Assembly (NCBI RefSeq): GCF_900156065.1
Contig: NZ_FTNF01000026.1
Location: forward strand, 1 to 64,000
Direction of reading: 5' to 3'
DNA from: Micromonospora avicenniae
GTDB taxonomy: Bacteria; Actinomycetota; Actinomycetes; Mycobacteriales; Micromonosporaceae
DNA length: 64,000 nt
In this document: positions 34,001 to 41,322 of the stretch, piece after piece
How the letters are laid out: each line of letters opens with the position of its first letter
How positions within the stretch are numbered: the stretch's first letter is position 1
The notes under the pieces: model-generated
Databases searched by the model: none
Seen by the model: the letters and a program-made list of their open reading frames with translations, nothing else
What the model was told of the DNA's origin: nothing
Made by a program: the position numbers and the translations under genes

Positions 34001-34528
34001 TACCTGCCGGCACAGCGGTACAAGCCGTCCGGGCTGCGCAAGCGGGCGCAGTGGGAGCGGACGTGGGCGTTGCAGCGCAGGGAGGACGCGGGGGAGAAGG
34101 TCGAGATCGAGGTGCCGCCGAAGTACACGTCGGCGGACTTCGTCCGGCCGTCGTACTGGCGGGCACGGGGCAAGCTCGACGTGCCGAAGGAGCGGTTCAT
34201 CTCGTACCCGCAGGCGGGGCGGGACAGCGACGGCAGTGAACTGCTCGGCTGGACCGGGTGGGACCACCTGGCGCAGGCGCAGGCGCTCGCCACCGTCTAC
34301 CTTGACCGGAAGACGCAGGAGGCGTGGTCGGCGCATCGCTTGCTGCCGCTGCTCGCCGGACTGGTCGAGATCGAGCCGTGGCTGCATCAGTGGCACTCGG
34401 GCGAGCACCCCGCATTCCCCGGGTCACCGGCCGAGTTCTTCACTGACTTCATCAACGCCGAGCTGTCCCAGCTCAGCTCTGACCGCTCGGCGCTGACCCT
34501 GCTCCGCGGTGTACCGGAGTTGCTATGA
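31016..34528 (+). CDS. pglX: BREX-2/Pgl adenine-specific DNA methyltransferase PglX
   Basis: 1170 residues. Motif I is D225-P-T-C-G-S-G-H-F-L-L-G and the catalytic motif IV is N359-P-P-Y (VVGNPPYITVSD), as in gamma-class N6-adenine methyltransferases. A helical N-terminal segment (FVRFCEDNSLVDG) and a C-terminal region rich in Trp and Lys (YTSADFVRPSYWRARGKLDVPKERF) are conserved in PglX of BREX-2. Its target-recognition part lies after motif IV. GTG 31016 is the start. The section from about 31.47 to 33.79 kb is clearly poorer in GC, with different codon use, than both ends of the same gene, indicating replacement by recombination. PglX marks host DNA so that phage can be distinguished. Confidence 0.93.
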   Translation: MIELKALQAQVKNLVDDLRRQVAEAPDLRAELRQEHARAQAAERVGASFETWLEDVLDQAAVAWVLGCVFVRFCEDNSLVDGLWIGGADPAAPAERAVQHRQAYLIANPRHNDRHWLREAFAYLRGLKATGKIFDGHNPAWRFDISGPAAEELSDFFRRGAGSASLRDPKLDTRDLGDLYEHLSAHAQKTYALLQTPPFVEKFILDRTFEPAVREFGLPATKVIDPTCGSGHFLLGAFHRLFDKWRDREPATDVKILAERALGQVTGVDINPFAVAIARFRLLIAAMKACELNRLERTPAFPVRVATGDSLLPWGAGKTVEQTDVFKWQTEKPFAFASEDDDLLTPYLRPGQYTVVVGNPPYITVSDPARNQRYRELYPTVCHRQYQLTVPFAKRFFDLVKSSDEHGEGGGYVGQITGNGFMKREFGKKLINDYFAHEVELTEVIDTSGAYIPGHGTPTAILIGRANKRRRSPVVRTVLGIRGEPTTPDNAADGHVWRAILDQVDQPGSESDWVSVTDLPRSRILNHPWSLSGGGASGVMDLLNAASAGRLADLSVDIGSGAVTREDGIYMFSRGALDRLGVPERFRRPFVEGEDVRDWAIHAPEDVLWPYNEKTLKPELAPSAARVLWLARRRLQDRVAYGATQIQRGLKWYEFSMFFDKRYRRGTSIAFADISTHNHFVLEVGGKVFNRHATLLQLGEHATPDDYLKLLGLLNSSTACFWLKQVSQPKAGGGVGRGMQDEAWEERYELTGTKLQEFPLPSKYPLGRARELNGLAQRLSDSSPAAVASSGVPTRQRLLEAEAEYQSVRARMIALQEELDWEVYRLYGLIDEDLTCENPPELALGERAFEIILCASGARTAWFDRHESKSIDRPQPHWSAEYRSLVERRIAMIESNQHIKLIERPECKRRWSQKRDKERWSWAEQEKAALRDWLLDRLETPEVWRGQPMPLSVAQLADRVGSDQDFRAVLDLWVGHDNYDLTKTLGLLVADEHVPYLPAQRYKPSGLRKRAQWERTWALQRREDAGEKVEIEVPPKYTSADFVRPSYWRARGKLDVPKERFISYPQAGRDSDGSELLGWTGWDHLAQAQALATVYLDRKTQEAWSAHRLLPLLAGLVEIEPWLHQWHSGEHPAFPGSPAEFFTDFINAELSQLSSDRSALTLLRGVPELL

Positions 34529-34532
34529 CGTC

Positions 34533-34799
34533 TCAAGAGTCCGGCATGATGCGCCGATCAGCGAGGAGGGCGTACAGGTAGCTCGGTCCTCGAACCACCT
34601 TGTTCAGTGCGCCTGGTCCGGTGACCGGCCACAGTTCCAGGGCTGCATGGACCTGGCTCCGATGGATCCAATAGTCGGTGCGGTCTGGCATCAGCCGATC
34701 GCCGTCAACGACATAGCGAAACGGCAGGCCGGTGACCGTTCGGAAGTCCTGTCCTGCGTGGAGGGCGATGGCGTTCCAGATTGAGTCGATGTTCGGCAT
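34533..34799 (-). CDS. Small conserved protein of unknown function
   Basis: 88 residues (MPNIDSIWNAIALHAGQDFRT... RRIMPDS). The order H-A-G-x-x-F-x-T-V-T-G-x-P-F-x-Y and the ending V-R-G-P-S-Y-L-Y-A-L-L-x-D-x-R-I look strongly conserved and recall a small family seen in Streptomyces and relatives. Function unknown; the fold could be a small DNA- or nucleotide-binding domain. ATG 34799 has AGGA 7 nt upstream. It is convergent with pglX, 4 nt apart. Confidence 0.65.
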   Translation of the reverse strand: MPNIDSIWNAIALHAGQDFRTVTGLPFRYVVDGDRLMPDRTDYWIHRSQVHAALELWPVTGPGALNKVVRGPSYLYALLADRRIMPDS

Positions 34800-34935
34800 G
34801 TCTTGATCCTGCGTACGGCCGCCGACCGCCGGCAAGGTTCATAAACATCAGCCGAGCGGCCAGTTGTGCTGGTCGACGGCCGAACTGGGATCTTTCCAGT
34901 GCTCCACGTAGCGGGTTACCGGATGCTTGTCGAAG

Positions 34936-35220
34936 TCAGGTGCGGGGCCAACAGATGCGGCAGGCCGACTTGCCTCGGTCCTGCGCGGTGGCGGCGGTGA
35001 CACGCTCGACCTCATTGACCCTGCGGCCCTTCTTCTCCGCCTGTCGCACGCCCTGCCGGTAGCCGGGGCAGGTTGTGTCTCGGTGGAAGGTCCGGCCCCC
35101 CGTGGTGACTATGCCGCGAGTCCCACCGGCCGGCCAGGGATTCTCGAGCTGCACGGGCACGGCTTGGGCGTCCTTGCTGCCGTTCTGGCCCCTGCGCCTG
35201 ACGTAACGTCGATCGCTCAT
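34936..35220 (-). CDS. Small basic protein of unknown function with a Cys/His pattern
   Basis: 94 residues, strongly basic (MSDRRYVRRRGQNG...). The spacing HRDTTCPGYRQG ... ACRICWP places one His and three Cys as possible metal ligands. The binding site is weak; an in-frame GTG two codons upstream is possible. No family recognised. The gene lies between two other minus-strand cargo genes in the space between pglX and pglY. Confidence 0.45.
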   Translation of the reverse strand: MSDRRYVRRRGQNGSKDAQAVPVQLENPWPAGGTRGIVTTGGRTFHRDTTCPGYRQGVRQAEKKGRRVNEVERVTAATAQDRGKSACRICWPRT

Positions 35221-35322
35221 CCCCACGGGTCAATTCTTGCGACCGATGCGGGCGGCGTCGAGCCCTCGATCCGAGGCGATCCTGCCGCCTCCAAGGGGCC
35301 TCGAAGGCGGCAGGGATGTCGA

Positions 35323-35523
35323 TCAGTGGCCCAGGGTCTCGGTCTTGACGCCATGGATGAAGGCAGCCCACGCCCGAGAGTCGAAGGTCAGAACGGGTCC
35401 GGTCGAGTCCTTGCTGTCGCGGAGCCCGACGATGCCGGCAAGGTTGTCGGCGACCTCGACGCACTCGCCGCCGTTGTTGCTGCGGCTCGACTTGCGCCAG
35501 ACGGCACCGGTGAGGTCAGGCAC
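35323..35523 (-). CDS. DUF397 family protein
   Basis: 66 residues with the complete DUF397 signature: W-R-K-S-S-R-S-N-N-G-G-E-C-V-E-V-A, then V-G-L-R-D-S-K and L-T-F-D-S-R-A-W-A-A-F. DUF397 proteins are small partners of XRE-DUF5753 regulators in actinomycetes and are placed in toxin-antitoxin-like or developmental pairs (the Scr1/Scr2 kind). The start overlaps the end of the regulator gene by 8 nt, so the two are coupled. Full length. Confidence 0.9.
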   Translation of the reverse strand: MPDLTGAVWRKSSRSNNGGECVEVADNLAGIVGLRDSKDSTGPVLTFDSRAWAAFIHGVKTETLGH

Positions 35524-36421
35524 GGGAGTACTCCTCTGCGACTTGCTGGATCAGGCTCTTGGACCGGGACGGGTTCAAGGCGCGGCCGGCCATATCAGCC
35601 CAAATGGCGTTGTAGGCGGCCGTCTCATGCGACTTGTCGAGGTAGATCGCCCCCGTTGCGGCTTCCAGGTACGCCACCGGCGGCTCCACCTCCCTGCCGT
35701 TGCCGTCCCGCGGGAACTCCAGGATCGAGAAGGCTCCGGACATCGCCCCGGCATGCAGCCCGGCAGAAAAAGTCAGCACCTGCACGGTTACGTTCGGTAG
35801 TTCCGCAGCCTTCAAGATCTGCTGAAGTTGTTCAGCCATGATCGTGGTGCTGCCGACTGGGCGGCGCAACACGGCTTCGTTGATTATCACGCTCAGTTGC
35901 GGGGCGGAGAAGCGCGTGAGAAGGGCCTGCCGTTCGACCCGGAGCTGGATTGCTCGCTCTTGCCCATCGCGGTCCTCTGCCTCGATCGCACCGCTGGGCA
36001 TCAGGAAGAGTTGCTCCGCGTAGGCGCGAGTCTGGAGCAGGCCGGGAACAAGCTCCGCCTGATACTGCCTGATGTTGGACGCCGCAGCCTCCAAGCCGAT
36101 GTAGAGCTGGAACCAGCGCGGCAGGCCCGAACCGATGTAGTCGTGCCACCAGTTCTTGTTCTCCCGGGTGGCTGCTGCCATCGCCAGAACCAGCTCGGTG
36201 TCCTCATCCGAAGCGCCGTAGAGCTTGAGCATCTCTTTGACGTCCGCCGCGCGGAAGCGGACGTTCTCGGCGCCGCTCTCGATTCGGTAGAGGGTGGCCC
36301 GCGCTCGATCCAGGTCCTCGGCTGCCTTCTCCATCGTCAGCCCGGCGGCCTTACGAAGTGCTTCGAGCTTCCTGCCGAGCTGTCGACGAAGCATCGTTGA
36401 TCCCGTAACGGCCTGTGACAT
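35516..36421 (-). CDS. XRE-family regulator with DUF5753 (partner of DUF397)
   Basis: 301 residues. Helix-turn-helix at about 12-65 (LGRKLEALRKAAGLTMEKAAEDL, RATLYRIESGAENVR) followed by DUF5753 (WFQLYIGLEAAASNIRQYQAELVPGLLQTRAYAEQLF, then VTVQVLTFSAGLHAG and VAYLEAATGAIYLDK). ATG 36421 is the preferred start; a frame open upstream is unsupported. The intergenic region on its 5' side is AT-rich and contains TGTATC and TGTTTC-like elements that may be its operator. With DUF397 it forms a two-gene cargo between pglX and pglY. Confidence 0.88.
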   Translation of the reverse strand: MSQAVTGSTMLRRQLGRKLEALRKAAGLTMEKAAEDLDRARATLYRIESGAENVRFRAADVKEMLKLYGASDEDTELVLAMAAATRENKNWWHDYIGSGLPRWFQLYIGLEAAASNIRQYQAELVPGLLQTRAYAEQLFLMPSGAIEAEDRDGQERAIQLRVERQALLTRFSAPQLSVIINEAVLRRPVGSTTIMAEQLQQILKAAELPNVTVQVLTFSAGLHAGAMSGAFSILEFPRDGNGREVEPPVAYLEAATGAIYLDKSHETAAYNAIWADMAGRALNPSRSKSLIQQVAEEYSRA

Positions 36422-36763
36422 CTGTGCCTCTGGTGGTCTGCTCAACGTTGACGTGCGCCTGCCCAATTAAACGCCACCGATGTATCAGAAACAATAGACA
36501 CGTCACGCTGGGTTCTCCTAGCAATGTCAGGACGTCGTAAGACGATGTTTGTTAGACGTTGCATTTAGTTCGATGCGCTGCTTCACTGCCTCTGCGGCCA
36601 CTGTGGAGTTCGTACTGCTCAGCGGCCTTGTCGGGCCCTGCTTTCGTACTGCTGATCGTCAGGCTGCGGTGGCAGGTGCCGGGGTGGGTCCGCCGGTGCG
36701 GGGCGGGTCGGTGGGCCCGCCCCTTCCACAGGTCGATCTCGACGGTGAGAGGCAGGTGCTGTC
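36422..36763. other. Divergent promoter region, 342 bp
   Basis: Lies between the XRE-DUF5753 gene (minus) and the DivIVA-like gene (plus). The left half (about 36460-36560) is markedly AT-rich for this genome and should hold the promoters; a short inverted motif near ATGTATCAGAAACAATAGAC may be an operator. The right half is GC-rich and may be a transcribed leader. No gene was supported. Confidence 0.45.
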
Positions 36764-37078
36764 ATGCGCGTCTTCTTTCGGCGTGCCCGGCGTCGTCAGC
36801 GGTCGGTCCTCGGGCCGACCTGCTACCGCTCGGCGGCCTACCATCCGCTGCGGCCGTGGCAGGTGCGGGAGCGGCGGTTCCGGTCGACGCCGCTGGGCCG
36901 GCGCGGGCTCGACCCGCAGGAGGTGGGGGAGTTCCTCGACCGGATCGCCGGTGACCTGGCCGCCGTCTACGACGCGTTGGCCCGCAGCCGGCGGGAGACC
37001 GAGCGGGTCAAGGACGCGCTGCGCCGCTGGCAGTCCGAGCAGGCCCGCGCCCGCCACGAGCGGGGGTCCGGCCGGTGA
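36764..37078 (+). CDS. DivIVA-domain small protein
   Basis: 104 residues. The conserved segment RPWQVRERRFRSTPLGRRGLDPQEVGEFLDRIAGDLAAVYDAL, followed by a charged coiled coil (SRRETERVKDALRRWQSEQARA), matches the DivIVA-domain family of actinomycetes that is much shorter than polar DivIVA/Wag31. The PLGRRGLDPQEV turn is the lipid-binding style loop of DivIVA. It may bind curved membrane or act as an adaptor. ATG 36764. The next gene overlaps it by 4 nt. Its position just before pglY is unusual for a growth-related gene. Confidence 0.8.
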   Translation: MRVFFRRARRRQRSVLGPTCYRSAAYHPLRPWQVRERRFRSTPLGRRGLDPQEVGEFLDRIAGDLAAVYDALARSRRETERVKDALRRWQSEQARARHERGSGR

Positions 37079-37329
37079 CCGAGCGCTGGGTCATCCACCT
37101 GCCCGCCGCTGCGGGTGACCTGCTCTCCGCCCAGCGGCTCGCCCGGGTGGTCGCGCACTGGGCGCACGTCCTGCCGCAGCTCGATCCCGGCGGCACCACC
37201 GTGTCGGCCGAGGACGAGCAGAACGTACGCCACTGGGTCTTCTGCGACCGGATCATGCCCGGTGGCCTGCGCTGCCTGCTCTGGCCCGACCACGACGGCG
37301 ACTGCTCGCGGCGACCCCGGCGGCGCTGA
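37075..37329 (+). CDS. Small unknown protein coupled to the DivIVA-like gene
   Basis: 84 residues starting with GTG 37075, which overlaps the upstream stop (GTGA). It has one Trp-rich strand (TERWVIHLPAAAGDLLSAQRLARVVAHWAHVLPQL) and two Cys near the end in HWVFCDRIMPGGLRCLLWPDHDGDC. The C-x-n-C-x-n-C arrangement with a nearby His could bind zinc. Coupling implies it works with the DivIVA-like protein. No family recognised. Confidence 0.6.
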   Translation: MTERWVIHLPAAAGDLLSAQRLARVVAHWAHVLPQLDPGGTTVSAEDEQNVRHWVFCDRIMPGGLRCLLWPDHDGDCSRRPRRR

Positions 37330-37376
37330 GCGGAAGTAACGCCGCGCGTGGGTGGGCTGGGACCCTGAGCTTTCAA

Positions 37377-37387
37377 ACCTTAGGATC
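37377..37387 (+). promoter_or_regulatory. Likely -10 promoter element of the pglY operon
   Basis: ACCTTAGGATC with TAGGAT at 37381-37386, identical over 11 bases to the pglX promoter element. Transcription would start near 37393, leaving a leader of about 50 nt with a GAGGAG binding site before ATG 37443. Shared elements suggest that the two BREX blocks are expressed together. Confidence 0.5.
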
Positions 37388-37442
37388 GTCGGGTTGCCGG
37401 TGGTGCTGGCATCACGGGGAGCAGTGGGGGCGAGGAGCGGCG

Positions 37443-40400
37443 ATGACCCTGTTACGGGACGTGATCGACATTCCGACGTCGGTCGGCGACGGCGACTTCG
37501 TCGTCCGCGCGGCCGAGGGCGCCGACCTGCGCCGGTACGTGGTCACCGACCAGCTCCGGGAGAACTTCGCCGACGCGTTGCGGCGGATCGGGCACGCCGT
37601 CACCACCGGCCGCTCCCAGGCGGTGTTCCTGCACGGCTCGTTCGGCTCCGGCAAGTCGCACTTCATGGCCGTGCTGCGGGAGATCCTTCAGCACAACCCG
37701 GAGGCGCGGCAGGTGCGCGGCCTGGCCGAGCCGGTGCTCGCCGCCGACTCGTGGCTGCGCGACCGCAAGCTGCTCACCCTCACCTTCCACATGCTCGACG
37801 CGCGCTCGGTCGAGCAGGCCGTCCTGGAGGGCTACCTCAACCAGATCACCGCGCTGCACCCGGAGGCTCCCGTTCCCGCCGTACATCGGTCGGACGCGCT
37901 GCTCGACGACGCCGCGCGGCTGCGCGAGCGGATGGGCGACGACGCCTTCTTCGCCGCGCTGCGCGACGGTGGCGGCGCGCCCGCGGCCGGTGGCGGCCTC
38001 GGGCTCGCCGCGCTGCGTGCCCAGGCCGATGGGTGGACCCCGGACCGGTACGCCGCCGCCGCGGCCGCGCCGCCCGGCACCGAGCAGCGGGACGGGCTGG
38101 TCAGCGCGTTGACCAGCACGTTCTTCACCGGCGCGGTCCGCAGCGGGGAGTACCTCGACCTGGACACCGGTCTCGCGGTGATCACCCGGCACGCCAAGTC
38201 ACTCGGGTACGACGCGCTGGTGCTCTTTCTCGACGAGCTGATCCTCTGGCTCTCCACGAAGATCAGCGATCACGTCTTCGTCAACACCGAGGGCGCGAAG
38301 CTCAACAAGCTCGTCGAGTCGGCCGACGCGACCCGGCCGCTGCCGCTGATCTCGTTCGTCGCCCGGCAGCGCAACCTGGAGGACTTCCTCGGCCCGCAGG
38401 TCGGCGGCACCGAGCGGGAGGCCCTGGCGCACGTCATGCGCAGCGTCCAGGGCCGGTTCGGCGAGATCGCCCTCGCCGACACCAACCTGCCTGAGATCAC
38501 CGAGAAGCGGCTGCTCAAGCCGCTCACCGACGAGGGTCGAGCAGTCATCGACAATGCCTTCGCCGCCGTCAAGGGTAACCGGGAGGTGTGGGACGCCCTG
38601 CTGCTCGGCGCCCAGTACGGCGACGCCGGCATCGGCTCCGACGCCGCCGCCTTCCGCAAGCTCTACCCGTTCTCCCCGGCGCTGGTCGCCACCCTGGTCG
38701 CCCTCTCCCAGGCGTTGCAGCGGGAGCGCACCGCGCTGAAGGTGATGACCGAGCTGCTCGTCGACCGCCGGGACACCCTGCGGGTCAACGACCTGATCGG
38801 GGTGGCCGCGCTCTTCGATCCCCTCGTGCTGCACGGCGAGCTGCCCGACCGGCCCAAGCTCAAGCAGCTCTTCCAGTCCGCCCGGAGCCTCTACACCCAG
38901 AAGCTGCGCCCGATCCTGCTCAAGATCAACGAGATCGGCGAGGAGCAGGCGGCCGGGCATCAGCAGTTCCAGCTCGACGACAAGCTGATTAAGACAGTGC
39001 TGCTCGGGGCGCTGGTGCCCGACGTGCCGGCCCTGCACAACCTCACCGCCGCCAAGCTGCACGCGCTCAACTTCGGCTCGATCACCTCGCCGATCCCCGG
39101 TTACGAGCGGCAGATCGTGCTCAACCGGCTCAACCGGGTCGCCGACGCCGCCGGCGAGCTGCACCTGACCAAGACCCCCGACCCGGTGGTCAGCCTCAAA
39201 CTGCACACCGTCGACTACGACAAGCTGCTCGATCTGGTCCCCGAGGGCGAGGTCACCACCACCGGCGTGCGGCAGCAGCTCATCCGCGAACTGGTCACCG
39301 CCGAGCTGAACATTACCGGCGCCGAAGGACAGCTCGGTGAGCTGCTGCACCACCGCGACTGGCGTGGCCGCCGGCACACCGTCCAAGTCAAGTTCGGCAA
39401 CGTCCGCGACCCCGACACCATGCCGGTCGCCGCGCTGCTCGCCACCGGGGAGGCGTGGCGGGTCGTCATCGACTACCCGTTCGACCCGCAGGGCTACGAG
39501 CGCAGCGCCGACCGGGCCCGGATCGAGAGCCTGGAACGCGGCTCCCGCACCGTCTTCTGGCTGCCCTACTACCTCACCGACGAGGTGATGGGGAAGGTCG
39601 CCCAGCTCGCCAAAATCAATTACCTGCTCGGCAACGGCACCGGGGACCGGCTCAACTCGCTGGCCGCCGACTGGCCACTCGCCGACCGGCAACAGGGCAA
39701 GGTCTACCTCCAGCAGCGGCAGACCCAGCTGCGCGGCACGCTGATCAGCGCCCTCATGCAGGCGTACGGGTCGGCCACCTCGCAGGGCTCGGACGTGCAG
39801 GACGACGCCATCGGGGTGTTCCACACCCTCGCCGAGGGGCTGCACGTCGGCGACCCGCGCGGCGGCACCCTCGCCGACGCCTTCACCAATCTCACCGGGG
39901 AACTCCTCGCCTGGTCCTACCCGGGCCGCCCGGCCATGCCCGACGACGAGAAGCCCGTCACCCGCAGCGAACTCAACAAGATCCTCGAGTACGCCAAGCA
40001 GGCCGCCGCTGAACCCACCCGCGGCGTCACCGTGCCCAACCCGGCCGACCAGCGCACCCTCCGGCGGGTCTGCAACCACCTGCGCCTCGGCGAGCTGGTC
40101 GACGGCCGCTACGTGCTCACCACCTCCACCTCCCGGTGGAGCCAGCACCTGCTCCAGGCCGCCGCCAACGAGGGCTACACCGACCGATTCCCGGTGCGGC
40201 TGCTGCGCGAGCTCATCGACGAGCCGGCCGCGTTCGGCTTCGACCGCGAGCTGCAAAACCTGATCATCATGGTCTTCGGGCTCGAACAGCAGCTCGCCTG
40301 GTACCAGCACAGCGGCAAGGTCGAGGTGCCCAGCCTGGCCGCCGTGCGGGACGACCTCGAGCTGCGGCACCCGCCAATGCCCGACGAGCAGGCCTGGGCG

Positions 40401-41270
40401 GACGCGGTGCGCCGGGGCTCGGCGATCTTCGGCGGGGCGCTGCCGGTCTGGCGGACCCCGGCTAACCTCGGCAAGCTCGCCGGCACGCTGCGCGACGCGG
40501 CGAGCGCGCGAAAGAAGGCGGCCCGTGACCTCCTCGACGCGCTGACCGCGCACGCCGACGTGCTGGGCCTCGACGTCGCGGCCCCGACCGGCCGGCTCGC
40601 CACCGCGCGGCGGGCTGACCGCTTCGTGACCGACCTCGCCGCCGAGCGTGACGACGTGGTGCTGGTCGAGACGGTGGCCCGCGCCGATCTCGGCGACGTC
40701 GACGACCAGGCTGTCGGTGAGGTGCTCAGTCAGGCGGGCAGGCTCAGCGCCGAGCTGGCGCAGGGCCACCAGTGGCCGCTGCTCGAGGCGATTGCCGCCC
40801 GGGCTGCCCATGACGCCCGGGCGCAGGCGATCATCGGGCAGCTCCGGGACGTCGCCCGGCATGAGCAGCATGGCAAGGACCTGGTCGACGCCCTTCAGAC
40901 GGCGACGGCGGCGTCGGCGGCGCTGCTCGCCGCCGAGCAGCCGACGAAGCCCACACCCGTCGACCCGCTCGTGACGCCTCCCGTCGTCAGGCCGCCCGGG
41001 GGGCAGACGCCGCCGGCGAATCCGCCGGTCATCCCGCCGGCCAGGCCGCCGGTCGACTCCGATCCCGCACTCGTGCCGGTCGGTGACGGCAAGGGCGTCG
41101 AGCCCGGAGGCTCGGGTGGGAATGGCGACGGGTCGGGTGCCGGGGCGCTGTCGGTCGTTCCGCAGCGCCGCGAGGTTACCGACGCGGCCACCTGGGAGAA
41201 GGTCGCCGCTGAGATCGCGGCCGAGGTCGCCACCGGACGGCGGGTCACCATTACCTGGGAGATTCAATGA
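37443..41270 (+). CDS. pglY: BREX-2/Pgl ATPase PglY
   Basis: 1275 residues. Walker A G65-S-F-G-S-G-K-S72 in FLHGSFGSGKSHFM and Walker B LVLFLDELILWL with D264-E265 place it in the large P-loop ATPase family that includes PglY/BrxC. A conserved N-terminus (LLRDVIDIPTSVGDGDFVVR) and a Pro/Gly-rich C-terminal linker (about 1165-1240) ending in WEKVAAEIAAEVATGRRVTITWEIQ are also family features. PglY is thought to form the core DNA-handling complex with PglZ. ATG 37443 has a GAGGAG site. pglZ begins 52 nt after the stop. Confidence 0.93.
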   Translation: MTLLRDVIDIPTSVGDGDFVVRAAEGADLRRYVVTDQLRENFADALRRIGHAVTTGRSQAVFLHGSFGSGKSHFMAVLREILQHNPEARQVRGLAEPVLAADSWLRDRKLLTLTFHMLDARSVEQAVLEGYLNQITALHPEAPVPAVHRSDALLDDAARLRERMGDDAFFAALRDGGGAPAAGGGLGLAALRAQADGWTPDRYAAAAAAPPGTEQRDGLVSALTSTFFTGAVRSGEYLDLDTGLAVITRHAKSLGYDALVLFLDELILWLSTKISDHVFVNTEGAKLNKLVESADATRPLPLISFVARQRNLEDFLGPQVGGTEREALAHVMRSVQGRFGEIALADTNLPEITEKRLLKPLTDEGRAVIDNAFAAVKGNREVWDALLLGAQYGDAGIGSDAAAFRKLYPFSPALVATLVALSQALQRERTALKVMTELLVDRRDTLRVNDLIGVAALFDPLVLHGELPDRPKLKQLFQSARSLYTQKLRPILLKINEIGEEQAAGHQQFQLDDKLIKTVLLGALVPDVPALHNLTAAKLHALNFGSITSPIPGYERQIVLNRLNRVADAAGELHLTKTPDPVVSLKLHTVDYDKLLDLVPEGEVTTTGVRQQLIRELVTAELNITGAEGQLGELLHHRDWRGRRHTVQVKFGNVRDPDTMPVAALLATGEAWRVVIDYPFDPQGYERSADRARIESLERGSRTVFWLPYYLTDEVMGKVAQLAKINYLLGNGTGDRLNSLAADWPLADRQQGKVYLQQRQTQLRGTLISALMQAYGSATSQGSDVQDDAIGVFHTLAEGLHVGDPRGGTLADAFTNLTGELLAWSYPGRPAMPDDEKPVTRSELNKILEYAKQAAAEPTRGVTVPNPADQRTLRRVCNHLRLGELVDGRYVLTTSTSRWSQHLLQAAANEGYTDRFPVRLLRELIDEPAAFGFDRELQNLIIMVFGLEQQLAWYQHSGKVEVPSLAAVRDDLELRHPPMPDEQAWADAVRRGSAIFGGALPVWRTPANLGKLAGTLRDAASARKKAARDLLDALTAHADVLGLDVAAPTGRLATARRADRFVTDLAAERDDVVLVETVARADLGDVDDQAVGEVLSQAGRLSAELAQGHQWPLLEAIAARAAHDARAQAIIGQLRDVARHEQHGKDLVDALQTATAASAALLAAEQPTKPTPVDPLVTPPVVRPPGGQTPPANPPVIPPARPPVDSDPALVPVGDGKGVEPGGSGGNGDGSGAGALSVVPQRREVTDAATWEKVAAEIAAEVATGRRVTITWEIQ

Positions 41271-41322
41271 CCGCTCGCGCCGTCGCTCTGCAGACCAAGA
41301 TCGCGCCACGCCGGGCGGGGTC

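Noticed and set aside
38199..41309. Long open frame of more than 1000 codons on the minus strand opposite pglY
   Set aside because: It mirrors the pglY frame, has no binding site, and its product is rich in Gly, Arg and Val with no domain. Such shadows are common in very GC-rich DNA.
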